Shown piece by piece: positions 11,032-21,246 of a stretch of 64,000 bases of DNA. The notes under the pieces were generated by a model. The model ran no database searches. It was not told the origin of the DNA and saw only the letters and a program-made list of their open reading frames with translations. This DNA is from Theropithecus gelada (Eukaryota; Chordata; Mammalia; Primates; Cercopithecidae). Both the position numbers and the translations under genes were made by a program. The DNA lies in NCBI RefSeq assembly GCF_003255815.1, contig NC_037689.1:19470769-19534768 (forward strand), given 5' to 3'. The first letter of the stretch is position 1. Each line of letters starts with the position of its first letter.

Positions 11032-12714
11032 CCACACACTCAGCACTCAAGCGCGGAGACTGCCTCAGGGGAGACAGTGTCTGCAGGAACCAGACTCCAC
11101 AGCCTCCCCAGGGACTCGTCATCGCGTCTCTCATCAGGCGTGTCACTTGTCAGGCGCGGCTCTAGCTCAGCGCAACTCACCCCCTCACTCACGCTGTAGG
11201 AAGGGCCTCTGAGGGGAGTGGGCTCTGCGGAATTTCCAGGCAGGCGCCGCTTGTCTTGTCTTTGGCAATTTCTTGGCCTGGCCCCAGAAACCGTAATGAG
11301 CCATGGGTATGAAAAACGGCCACCAAGGTGGTTATCGGAGGTGCCCATGGAGGGATTTGGGTGTCATTCGTGTAAGTTTCAGCAATTCCTGGAGAGTAGC
11401 AGGTTTGAGCCGGACTTGCTCTTCCCTTTTTGTACAAAGGAAAGGAAGAAAAAAGAAAAAGGATCTGGGGTCAGTCAGGCAGAGATGGGGAGGGGGGTGG
11501 GTGTGGGGGAGGTCTCCTGGGGGCAATGGCCTTTAGCTTCCAAGGGCTTCAGTCCTGCTCCAAAGGGTCTCTATAGAAGGGGAGCCCCTATAACCACTTT
11601 TGGTTTGTGAACCTCTCAACTAGGAACCTTGTCTTTCTTCCCCGAGCGATTCTACTCCTCCGGCTCTCACACTGCAATCCCTGCCACAGCTCAGAGTGGC
11701 GGAGCCTGTGGCCCAGTCTTTACAGTCCGTCTCTCTGGGTATCTCCATCTCTATTGTCTCCGGCGGAAAGGCCTGGATCTAAGCAAGCACACACTTCTCA
11801 ATTAGAAATGTAGTGAGCATCTGCCGGATGTAAGCACTGAGTTCTAGAATGTCTCTAGAAAGAGACAGAGCAAATGCATGAACACACGCTGGGCCAGACT
11901 GTGCAGCAACACGCTGAGCTGTGATGTGGCATCTGGTGCGACATGTTCTTCCCAGGCTCCCAGCCCAGCCAGTGGAAGCCCCTAACCCCTGCCCCATCCT
12001 TTTGATTCCTCTGCTTCCTGACCTGGCCCTCTGTACTCAGGAGTCTCTGGCCATACATGAGGAGCTATTCCTCAGTCAGCCACAGGGTTAGACCCATGAG
12101 GGGTGTTTTGGGGCTGGCTCCAGCGCACAAGAGCCCAGCCAACTGTGCACAGCTCTTCCTACCTCTGTGTTCAGTAACGATAAGTCTGAAGCTTGGAATT
12201 GGCTAGAGTAGGAGGGTTTGCTCTATGGAAACTGGCAAACACTAGAAATTAGGACTTTCCCCCAGAGAGCCAGTTAAACATTTACCAGCATACCACTGGT
12301 TAGATCCCACAACACGCAGCTGAGGGGGCACTGCCAATGACCACATCCTCTCCCCAAGGGGGCTGAGACTGCACCTTCATTGTGAACAGGTGCAGGTCCA
12401 GGCACAGGTCAAGCAGACCTCGAGTGGGCCCCTCTGCTCACCACCAAAAACCTTCTCCAGAGGCAGTCCGGTAGGACTATTTACCTAAGCAGTCCTCAGG
12501 TATTCCAACCCCCTGGCTGCAAACATTAGTTTTCAGGCTTTTGAGCTGAGACCACAAATCACTTTGCAAGCCAGAGAAAAAGTCTACTTTTTGCCTTGGG
12601 CATCTTGGACAGGAAGTCAGGCTGTGGCAAAGAAGGGCATCAAACATCGGGGCACCAGATCATCATGGGAATCAGATGATCACAGTAGCTGTGGAAATGA
12701 AGGTTCCTGGTGAA
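11032..12714. other. Unassigned DNA, no Alu
   Basis: Includes a small CpG-containing patch near 11.1-11.3 kb that is too weak to call an island. Open frames are short and unrecognised. I see no repeat family here. Confidence 0.4.
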
Positions 12715-12795
12715 TCTACGTCATTTGCCTAAGATCACTCAGGTGCTGATCAAAGCCCCCATACTGGAATCCTAATCTGTTTATCCTCAATCCAG
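12715..12795 (-). repeat. MIR fragment
   Basis: The text 'atttgcctaagatcactcag' through 'ggaatcctaatctgtttatcctcaatccagtgct' is the antisense MIR 5' half. Confidence 0.65.
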
Positions 12796-13002
12796 TGCTT
12801 GCCTGGTCACAGTGTGGCAGGCAGATTCCTTGGCACAGGTAAATCCTGGCACCAGTGTGTGCCTACGTGTCCCAAAGCCACAGAGATGAAAAAAGTAAGG
12901 CCTGGAGGACTCTTGAGATGACGTGCTCCAGTCCCCCTCATTTGCTTGGCCACTGTCTCCAGGACAACTTTGCCCCAACCAGCCCCCAAAGGGTTACAGT
13001 AC

Positions 13003-13225
13003 AAGAGTTGAGCAGCTGAGTTTTGGAGTTAGGCATGCCTAGGCCTGATTTTGAATTCCATCAAGCCCTGGTGGTATGACCTTGTGCAAGTAATTTATCC
13101 TCTCTGAACCCCCATTCTCATCTGTCAAGTGAAGATAATAACAGTGCTTACCTCATGGGACTGCTGGGAGGGTTAGTGAGACAATGTGTGGCAAGTGTTT
13201 AACAGGGGACTCAGTAAGGGGAAAG
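13003..13225 (+). repeat. MIR element
   Basis: Sense MIR with 'ggtatgaccttgtgcaagta', 'ttatcctctctgaaccc', 'catctgtcaagtgaagataata' and 'cttacctcatgggactgctg'. One of the best-preserved MIRs here. Confidence 0.85.
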
Positions 13226-13899
13226 TGTGTGTGTCAGTAATTCTGCGCTGTGCCAGTTGGGTCCTCCAAGAAGCAAATGTTAAGATGGAATTAGACATGC
13301 AAGAAGTTTACTGGGGGAAATGCTTATGGAAGATGAAGTGAGGAGGGAGCAGGAGGAGGTGAGGAGGGCCTTCGGGCCAGGAAGCAGGTCTGACTCCTAT
13401 GAAGGGAGAGGAGAAGGAAGGAGGGGCCGGTAGGGAAAGCCTCACCCCTCAGTGCAGCTCAGAGAGTCTCAGCCAGGTCCATGGGGAGTTCTAGTGTAAA
13501 GATCACCCAGAGAAGTGATCTAACCTGGATTGGCCATATTCAGTCACTGGAAGTGCATGGCCTTGCCCTAAAAGCTGAGGCAGAGCCTGAAGGCACCCAT
13601 GGCTGGAGGTTGTCAACTAATTGCACTTCTTGCAGAAAGTTCTGTGTGCAAGAGAGATCTGAGCAATGGATCTCTGAGACCACCGTGGTCCCTTCCAAGC
13701 TTCCTTGTAGAGTTCCCTTCTCATGCAAATGGGTAAACAAAAGGCCTCAAAGCTGAACAGGTTCAACTTCAACAGATTGAAGGTAAAATGCATGGCCCCC
13801 AAGGCAAGCCCCTTTCCTCTGGGCCTCACTCTGTCCCCAGCCTGGTTTCTGGCAGCCCTCCTTCTCTCACCCCTTCTGCCCAGTCTGCATTTCTTCCTG
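13226..13899. other. Unassigned DNA
   Basis: No clear repeat or gene. The text around 13250-13450 (ttgggtcctccaagaagcaaatg) may be an old LTR remnant. Confidence 0.3.
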
Positions 13900-14670
13900 C
13901 TCATTGCCACTGCATGTCTGAGTTTTTGCTCATGATGTCTTTCTCCCCGGAATAATCTCCCGACTTGCTCACCTGGTAAACTCATTTTGTCTTTTCAGAT
14001 CCCCTGGAGATGTCACCTTTGTGAAGCCTTTACCAACCTCCAGCTCCCACCCACCCACTGGGTCCTCCACTGAAGCATCTGTCACTTACTTGTTTAGCTA
14101 CAGTTTCCCCCTTAGGGCTTTTCTTCAACAAATATTTACTGACCACCCATCACGTGCCTGGCACAAGCACAGGAATGTGATGATGGGCATGGGAGCTTGG
14201 CTTCTACTCTCACGGGATAACCAGTCTGCAGAGAAGCCTGGTAATTAAACAGGCAATGGCAAGAAACTGACATGTACAGTCCCAGAGATTGTTTAGAGCA
14301 CCACGGGGACACATGGCAAAGACAACCAACCTCTTCTGGGATGGGGGTGCCCGGTAGGGCTTCCTGGAAAAAGTAACTTTTTACCTTGACGCTTCCAAGG
14401 TGATCAGAATTCATTATGTGGGGAGGGGCTGGGAAGGTGGGGAAGAAAACGACATTCACAAAGACCTAGGGCATGGACAAGGTGCGGGTGTGGAAGAAGA
14501 GGCAGTGGCGACAAATCCATGAAGAAGTTTGGCTGTGAAGGACCAGAGAAAAATGCAGTGGGGGTGGGTGGGGGTGGAGTGGGAGGTAGCAGGAGATGAG
14601 AGAGAAGGACTTGTGAATGGCTCATGGGGAGGGTGAAGCTGAGGACCTGGGAGAGGGCAGGACTAATCTC
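13900..14670 (+). repeat. L2-like old repeat DNA
   Basis: Text such as 'caacaaatatttactgaccacc', 'gtgcctggcacaagc' and 'gggcttcctggaaaaag' resembles a very common diverged L2-type dispersed repeat. Boundaries are uncertain. Confidence 0.45.
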
Positions 14671-14671
14671 T

Positions 14672-14870
14672 GGAGTTGCACTGTACAATACAGTAGCCAC
14701 TAGCCGCGTTCAACTACCTAAACGAACTAAGATAAAATAATTTATCTCCTTGGTGGTACTGGCCACATTTTAAGCGCTCAGTAGTCACAGGTGGCTAGTG
14801 GCTACTCTATTGGACAGCACAGAGATGGAACAGTTCCATCACTGCAACTGTTGTGCAGTGCTGCCCTAGA
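14672..14870 (-). mobile_element. MER5A-like hAT DNA transposon
   Basis: Contains 'acagtagccactagccgcg', 'ctggccacattttaagcgctca' and 'ggctagtggctactctattggacagcacagag', characteristic of MER5A, a non-autonomous Charlie-type element. Orientation is by memory of the consensus and may be wrong. Confidence 0.82.
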
Positions 14871-15409
14871 GTTTGAGCGGCTAGCACCCAGAGCCCAAGA
14901 GTGGGATTGGCCTCAAGATGGGTGGAAAGACACCTGGAACCAGAGGGTAGGCAGACAAGATGCTGTGGACAGACGTGTGATGGCAACATGCTGGGGTGGG
15001 GGAGGTCATGATTTCTGTGAAGCGGGGTGTGGGGATGAAGTCAGCTGAGTGGAGAATGAGGGAAGCAACTGTGTGTCGAGAGCTGAGCAGGAAGATGCAG
15101 GATTCGCAGGGCTGGTGGTGGTGCTACCACTTAGCAAGGCTGAGTGATTTCCTCCTGCTGGGCTAGGCCTCCCAGGAGCAAGCCCAAAGGAGGGCAGGAG
15201 GGCCTGTTGGATTTATAGTGGGCTGATGTTTATCCAGGCTGTGCTATTGGGACGGGGGAGCTGAGGATCCTCAAAAAGGTGGCTGCAGGGATGGAGCACA
15301 GAGCTTAGAGCCTCAGAAGACAGTTCACTTTGTGTACTGTGACAAGGAGGTTCGTGGTGTGCCCAGGTAATAGAAGACTGAAGAGAAGTCAGTGGAATGG
15401 GGGATTCAG
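14871..15409. other. Old repeat-like or unassigned DNA
   Basis: Purine-rich text similar in style to the L2-like stretch before the MER5A copy, which probably interrupted it. No gene recognised. Confidence 0.35.
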
Positions 15410-15975
15410 CTCTCTATTGGGTAGCAAACTACCCCAAAACTTAGTGACTTACATCAGCATTTAGTTTGTTCATGAATCTGCTACTTGGCTGTACTCAGCA
15501 GGGATAATTTGTGCTTCACTGAGTGTCAGCTGGGTAGCTTGAATGGTTATGCAACTTGGCATCAACTGAAGTGGCTCAAAGGCCGGAATTGGAATCATTT
15601 GAAGGCTTGCTCTTTCACCTATCTGGTGGCTGGTGCTAGGTGGTGGCTAGGACATTAGCTAGGGCTATTGACTGGAACACCTACACTTGGCCTCTACATG
15701 TGGTCTGGGCTTCCTTACAACATGGTGGCTGGGTTACAAGGGTGCCAGTCCCAAGAGAAAAAGAGAGAAGGAAGCCATGTAATCATTTATGACTTAGACT
15801 AGGATGTATGTGGCCACATACTGTCCATGGAGGCAGTCACAAAGGCCCACCCAGGTTCAAGTGGAGGGGAAACAGACTTCTCTTGAAGCGGGTAGAGGCA
15901 CAGTGCTGGAATAGCATGTGGGACCAGAAACATTGCTGTGGCCATTATTTGAAAAACACAATATGCCACAGAGCC
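15410..15975 (-). mobile_element. Ancient LTR-type repeat, longer copy
   Basis: Starts 'gtagcaaactaccccaaaacttagtgacttac' (read in pieces) and ends 'gtgggaccagaaacattgctgtggccattatttgaaaaacacaatatgcc'-like text. Shares its end with the fragment at 881-1175. The related 5' wording also opens the element at 61.74 kb. Confidence 0.6.
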
Positions 15976-16049
15976 CAATAAGTGAAAAGCCAAAGTCTTA
16001 TCCTCTCTCAGGAGAGGAGAGGAAGAGGTTTCACCAGGTTCAAATTGCT

Positions 16050-16180
16050 TCAATTTGTTCATGCAACTAATATTTACTGAGCACCTATTATGTTCCAAGT
16101 TCTGTTTTAGGTGCTGAGGATACAAGATGGATAAAAATCCCAGTCCTTGTGGAGATGACATAGCAGTGGGGGAAGAATCA
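16050..16180 (+). repeat. L2-like repeat fragment
   Basis: The text 'aatatttactgagcacctatt' followed by 'aggtgctgaggatacaag' and 'cttgtggagatgacatag' is a very common old dispersed repeat type. Confidence 0.5.
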
Positions 16181-16203
16181 CAATAAACAAACAAGCAAGT
16201 GTT

Positions 16204-16506
16204 GGCTGGGTGTGGTGGCTCATGCCTGTAATCCCAGCACTTTGGGAGGCCGAGGCGGGTGGATCACCTGAGGTCAGGAGTTTGAGACCAGCCTGGACAA
16301 CATGGAGAAACCCCGTCTCTACTACAAATACAAAAATTTAGCCGGGCGTGGTGGCGGGTGCCTGTAATCCCAGCTACTCGCCAGGTTGAGGCAGGAGAAT
16401 CGCTTGAACCCGGGAGAAGGAGGTTGCAGTGAGCTGAGATCGTGCCATTGCACTTCAGCCTGGGCAACAAGAGCAAAACTCCGTCTCAAAAAAACAAACA
16501 AAAAAC
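16204..16506 (+). mobile_element. Alu element, AluS-like, with perfect 12-bp duplication
   Basis: Full-length sense Alu. The word caagcaagtgtt occurs at 16192-16203 and 16507-16518. This is the last Alu before the 7.9-kb Alu-free interval. Confidence 0.97.
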
Positions 16507-16518
16507 CAAGCAAGTGTT

Positions 16519-17035
16519 TATTACGTTAGGTGATGCTAAATGTTATGCAGAAATCACAGCCAACAACAGAAAGTGAGCAGATGAAGGAAGGAGGGTAGGT
16601 GGAGCAGCTTGGGCTTCCCAGGATCTGCTCTCCGCAGGGTGGAAGGAGGAAAGTCTGCAAACTGCAGGAAGGAGTGGGAAGATTTGACCATTCCTTTTAA
16701 TGTTGTATCCCAGCAGCCTAGCTTGTAGAGCTGGATAAACTTCTGCAAGCCGTAAGAAAAAGGGTCCTTCAGGCACTGAGTCCTTGCCCAAGGTCACCAG
16801 CTAGTTAGAAGCAGTGCACGAAGGGCCTGCAAAACAGGGCACATTTCACCCCTGACGTAGGAGGACTTGTGCATCCTGTCCAGTTTCTGAGCTAAACATT
16901 CCAGAGGGCTTCTTGGAAACTGGTGCCCCCAGGGAGAGTGTCTGTGCTCGCAAGATTCTGTACCTTCAGAAAGCCGAAGGGTCCCAGCTGGAGCCAGTCC
17001 GAGATGGAGCGGGCTCAGGAAGGAAAGAACGTGGG
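16519..17035. other. Unassigned DNA approaching the CpG island
   Basis: A small antisense MIR remnant ('cttgcccaaggtcaccagctagttagaag') lies at about 16783-16812. The rest is unique-looking and rises in GC content toward the island. Confidence 0.45.
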
Positions 17036-17608
17036 GATTTAATTGGACTCAGCGAACCCTTCCCGGACCAGCCGGTGTAAACTCTCGGAGGCTGTCGCCT
17101 GTGCCCGGTTCTCCTCCCGGCCTGGGGCGCTTGGCAGAAACGCGGTCACGGAGAAGGGGTGAGGGTGGCAATCCGGGGTCTGCCCTCCCCTACACCTCCC
17201 TGCTAACCCACCCTGGCTGAAAGGCCACGGGGACCAGGCTGCTGGGCATAGTGTGAGGACAAGAAGGAATGGAGGGCTCGGGACAGCCGGGACACGCGGG
17301 GGAGGTGTTTGGGGACGGGGAGTAGGAGTGTTCCGAGAGGGGAGCTCGGGCGCGGGGGTCCGGGAAGGAGCTTGGGGTTGGAGTGTCCGGGGTGGGGGTA
17401 GGCCGGAGGAGAGGTGGTGTCACGGAGTGGCGGGGCGGCGAACTCCCCAGGCGAGGCTGAGGCAGCGTGGGGGGCCTTTGGTGGTGGCGGGGATTGGGGC
17501 CCCCGAGGCATCTCTGACCACAAAGGGCCGGGGAGCGCGGCCCGGCGGTCTCAGCGAGCCGTATTGATCGAAGGGCGGGCGCAGCGAACGCGCCGAGAGC
17601 GGCTCCAT

Positions 17609-17872
17609 CCATTAGGGCCGCTGTTCGCCTCCAATTAGAAAAAAAATCATTACTCAGCAGCCAGCAGCGGCCTGCGCGCCGCCTGGGACCGCCTGTGAGC
17701 GAGCGAGCCAGCGAGGGAATGGCGGGCCTCCCCCACCCCCGCGCTCCCACCCTCAGCCCCCGGCGCCCCGCCTCCCCCGGCCCTAATGACAACTATTAGA
17801 ACTGCCTCCCCGCACCCACCGCCCGGCGAGCACAAAAGCGCGAGATTCATTTGGTAATCGGGGTAATTACAG
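17609..17872. promoter_or_regulatory. Cluster of TAAT/ATTA homeodomain-type sites in the CpG island
   Basis: Seven TAAT or ATTA cores within about 265 bp of otherwise GC-rich sequence: ccattaggg, ccaattag, tcattact, cctaatgac, actattag, ggtaatcg and ggtaattac. The last contains the palindromic core TAATTA. Homeodomain proteins bind such cores; which factor would bind here is unknown. Confidence 0.5.
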
Positions 17873-18195
17873 CGGGGCGCGGGGGCGCACGCGGCGATGG
17901 CGGGCGCGCCGGCGGAATGCTAAGGGGCCGGGCGCGCCGCCCGCTCCCACCCCGCCGCCCTCCCTGCCCGGCCTAGCCCAAGCGGCGCCCGGGGCCGCGT
18001 CTCTCCTCGCCTAAGCCCTCCCCGCTGCCGTCGCGGCAAGGGGGCTGCCCCGGGGCTCCCGGGAGCGGGAGGAGAAGCCCCCCGCCCCCCGCCACGGGCC
18101 CTCTCGCCCTAGCCCTCGGCAGCGCGGCCCGCGGCGCCCCGGACAAGATTTGCCACGTCCGGGAGCCGGAGAACCCCTCGGAGGTCCGGCCGCAT

Positions 18196-18223
18196 AATAA
18201 ATACTGAGTGCAGTGTATTTACT
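18196..18223. promoter_or_regulatory. Inverted forkhead-like half sites
   Basis: The word aataaatac at 18196-18204 and gtatttact at 18215-18223 are inverted copies with one mismatch around a 10-bp spacer. Both match the forkhead core RYAAAYA on one strand or the other. A further tatttaca lies at 18300-18307. Confidence 0.4.
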
Positions 18224-18335
18224 CTGCGGCCCCCGGTTAATTTACACGCCCGCTCCGCGCCGTGCGCCCTCCCCCGCGCGCGCCCTGGCCTTGCGTTCCT
18301 ATTTACAGGCGCGAGGCGCAGTCCCTCGAGAGGGC

Positions 18336-18370
18336 TTTTTTCTTTTTCTTTCTTTTCTTCTTCTTCTTAT

Positions 18371-18409
<39 letters not shown>

Positions 18410-18412
18410 TGA
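18336..18412. repeat. T-rich/TTTTC pyrimidine tract at island edge
   Basis: Long T and TTTTC/TTC tract ending in about 22 T's, immediately 3' of the CpG island. No Alu body adjoins it, so it is not an Alu tail. Confidence 0.85.
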
Positions 18413-19646
18413 GCTTTAGGATGGATGCAACGTGTCATTAAACCTGAAAGGAACTGTTACTTATCAGTAATGGTGTTTTCCACAGGCCTTTTTCCTCACC
18501 TGTGCGGGCACAGGTACCACCTGGGTGGTGGATGCGGGGCAGGGGTGCCAGGAGGCCTGGGTGGGGATAAACTGTGTGCGGGCCTAGCCAGAGGTGGCCA
18601 GGGCACCGCTGAAGGCACCCTCTCCAAGCTCCGGGAACCCGAGGGCCTCTCCTCCACTTGGAGGCACGGTGCTGCACCCCCGTTGGGGGAGGGGGTTCCC
18701 CTTGCAGAGCTGCCTAGAACAGCAGTGTGTTAGGAGACGCCTCCGAAGAGCCTCCTCCTCCTTAGCTGGCAAGAAACGCAGACTCTCGGCAGTGTCATTC
18801 TTGCAGCAGAAAGGCCCTGTGTGACTGCAGCACTCGGAGCAGCCGCCTTATCTGGGGCGGTTTCCCATCTGCCTCCCTGGGCCCAGGATTGCCTTCCTGC
18901 ACAGGACTTATCTTGTCGGGAAGCAGAGCTGTGTGCTAGAGGCAGGCCCAGCAAATGGAATGCTCGCTCGGTCTTGTGTTCTTAATGACCCATAACAGAG
19001 TCCTCAGAGGTGAAAAACAAAACCCTCCACCCCCTTAACCCTTTCTGTGCCCATCCTGGTCTGGGAGATTTCTTAATCCTGATGCGCCGTCACACGAACT
19101 CCTCTCTGGATTTTATCCTGCGGCTGCCCGGTCCAACTCAGCTTCACCGGGCCGACTTTCGTCTGGCCTCCTACCGCGGACTGGGGTGGGGAGGCGGAGC
19201 CCTGCAAGAGCTTGAAGTAGGGCTGCAAATCCCTGAAAGAGAGGGCAAAATTCTGCGTAGGTATGCATTTTTCCGAGGGGAGAGTTCTTAAAGGGATCTG
19301 AGACAGCCCCAAAGGTTAAGAACCACCTACCAGCCATTTGACCTTGTTGAAATCTGATCTCGGAGCCCAGCTTCATTAGCAGAAAGAATGAGAATACCCC
19401 AAAGCGGTCGTTGTGATTAAAATAGTGAGATAATGCTTTAATATTTGTAAACTGTACAGGCTTCTTCAAAGATAAATTGCTAATGATGCCAAAGATGGCT
19501 GTGTGTGTGTGTGTGCGTGTGTGCACGTGTGAGTGCACGTATTTGTGAGGTGATAGTGCAGGGGAAGTGTCCGGGGAGTCACTGGGATTATATTCTTTGT
19601 CCTGAGACCACCACGCCCCGCGCCTCACCATTTCTCTCTTCCTCAG
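18413..19646. other. Unassigned unique DNA right of the CpG island
   Basis: No repeat recognised apart from a short GT-rich run near 19500-19545. A consensus-like donor (cag|gtgagg) occurs on the minus strand near 18497, but I found no partner for it. The minus-strand frame 19113-19652 (179 codons) has no recognisable domain. Confidence 0.4.
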
Positions 19647-19695
19647 GACCAAGTGGGGTTGATCTGGAATGTTGCACCTCCTTTTTTAGAATCAG
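19647..19695 (+). other. Candidate 49-bp exon
   Basis: The segment is preceded by a good polypyrimidine tract and acceptor (tttctctcttcctcag, ending 19646) and followed by a near-consensus donor (cag|gtaagg at 19696). It contains a stop in one frame and encodes nothing recognisable, so if used it would more likely belong to a non-coding transcript starting in the CpG island. Splice-like pairs also arise by chance, and sequence alone cannot show use. Confidence 0.3.
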
Positions 19696-19701
19696 GTAAG
19701 G

Positions 19702-21219
19702 CTGGGTGGGGGAGATGGGCAGCAAGATCTTCCTGCTGAAGCCCCTCTGGTCCTCAGGAGACCCATGGCCCCCTTGGGCACACAGCCATCTGCACGGAGT
19801 CGGTGCCCACCACATCTTTGTGGAATAACGGAATCCATGACTGGATAGCTCAGTGGTCTCGGGCCAGGCCCACGTCCCTTCTGTACTTGCAAGTAGAAAA
19901 GGACTCTGGACCATTTCCAACTGGAATGTGTCTGTCTCTGGTGGTGGAGGCCCTTTGGTATCTTTTTTGATTCCATGTCTACCTTCTAGGAGCTCAAAGA
20001 CTGAAATAACCAGAATCCAGGGTGTCATCCACACACTAAGAAGCTACAACAGAGAAAAATTTGACTGAGGTCATGAGACCAGGGTTCAGAGTTCCCCTCG
20101 CTGATACCCCCTTGCCCCCACACAAAAAAACAATGGCAGCCATGCAAGGGCACTTCTCAGACCTGCCTTCAGCGGAAAAGTTTCCGGGAGAAGTGTCTTG
20201 GTCTGCTACCCTCTGGCTGTGGTACATTTGGGATCTGCTGCAGCATTCTTGCTGAGGCCACCCTCCCCAGGCTGTTCCCGCAGGATGACAGAGCATAGCA
20301 GGGTGACTAGAGCTGGGTCATTACTGCCTGACACGGGAAGTTTCTGGTGGGCAGTCTGTGCTCTGGGTCTCCCCATCGGCCTGGATGAGACTTTCTCAGA
20401 GCTGCCCGGCGGGCTGAGGCTCTGTCTACCCACCCCTCCTTCCATCCCCTCTCCTTCCGCAGGGATCAGACCTGCCTCCTGGTCTGAAGCCCCCTCACCT
20501 CTGCTCCCTCCCACTTTATCCTTCTTAGAAATCTCCCCCAGTACATCTCTCACACTTATTCTCTCTTGGTGTCCGCTACCTGGAGAACTCAAATTGCTGC
20601 AGGGACCAACAAGCAGACTCCCATGCCCTCCGGTATTTTAGGCAGGACCCTTGTGTGCGCAGGAGCTTGTAAAGAGCCAAGGGTGGAGCTAGGAGCCCTC
20701 AGCTACTCCTTTACCCCGTTCCAGAAGGTTCCAGGTTCTAGACACTCCCGTGTACCCATCTAGGGCTAGGTGGCCAGTTGTCACACTCTGACAGTAATGC
20801 TGCTCATGACTTGTATTTATTCTTCAAGTTGCTCCTGGGTATATTAGGGCCCATCTCTGCCCAGGTTCCTTGCCAGTAAAAAGGTTGGTTCTTACCCACC
20901 AGCTTGCCCTGTTGCTCTGGGAAGTCAGTCCCACGGCCAGACCGCCCTCTTTTCACACGACCACTCTGAGCACCAAAGTGATAGCCAAATGCCACCCCTG
21001 CAAATCTGTACGTGGAATCAGAGGCTCTCCAGACTGACTTCTAAAGGTGCATCGGTAGGGGCAAGCCAGGAGACTGGGGAGCCCTGCTCAGTCAGAGACA
21101 CAGATGACACCAAATCAGATGGAGGAGAAAAAGCATCACTGGAAAACAAAGGAAATGCTAGAGTTCGCTGCTGCTTGAGAAAAAGCAGTCATCAGCCCAA
21201 AGATGGATGAAGTGGAGGG
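19702..21219. other. Unassigned unique DNA
   Basis: No Alu, LINE or LTR recognised. Several 60-150-codon frames without recognisable motifs. Confidence 0.4.
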
Positions 21220-21222
21220 CTG

Positions 21223-21246
21223 TTTTTTTTTTTTTTTTTTTTTTTA
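21223..21246. repeat. Poly-T run
   Basis: About 24 T's with no Alu or L1 body attached on either side. Confidence 0.9.

Larger units (their letters stand above)
17036..18332. promoter_or_regulatory. CpG island, putative developmental promoter or enhancer
   Basis: About 1.3 kb of G+C-rich DNA dense in CpG, free of Alu and LINE sequence, in a window where CpG is otherwise depleted outside Alus. Embedded in it are AT-rich islands with TAAT/ATTA cores at about 17611, 17633, 17649, 17784, 17795, 17855 and 17864-17869. TATTTAC-type forkhead sites lie at about 18217 and 18300. Unmethylated islands of this kind usually mark promoters, often of developmental genes. I see no protein-coding first exon in it. 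The GC-rich frames (for example 17190-17792 on the minus strand) are best read as composition artefacts. A candidate spliced exon lies 1.3 kb to the right on the plus strand, but the transcript direction is not determined. Confidence 0.8.

Noticed and set aside
17190..17792. 200-codon minus-strand frame and overlapping plus-strand frames in the CpG island
   Set aside because: GC-rich DNA has few stop codons; the frames overlap on both strands and show no domain, codon bias or splice context.
18494..18503. Good minus-strand splice donor (cag|gtgagg) at the right of the CpG island
   Set aside because: No credible upstream exon or matching acceptor to the left was found, and isolated donors are common.
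19113..19652. 179-codon minus-strand frame near the exon candidate
   Set aside because: Ends with H/T/V-rich text from the GT repeat and has no recognisable domain.
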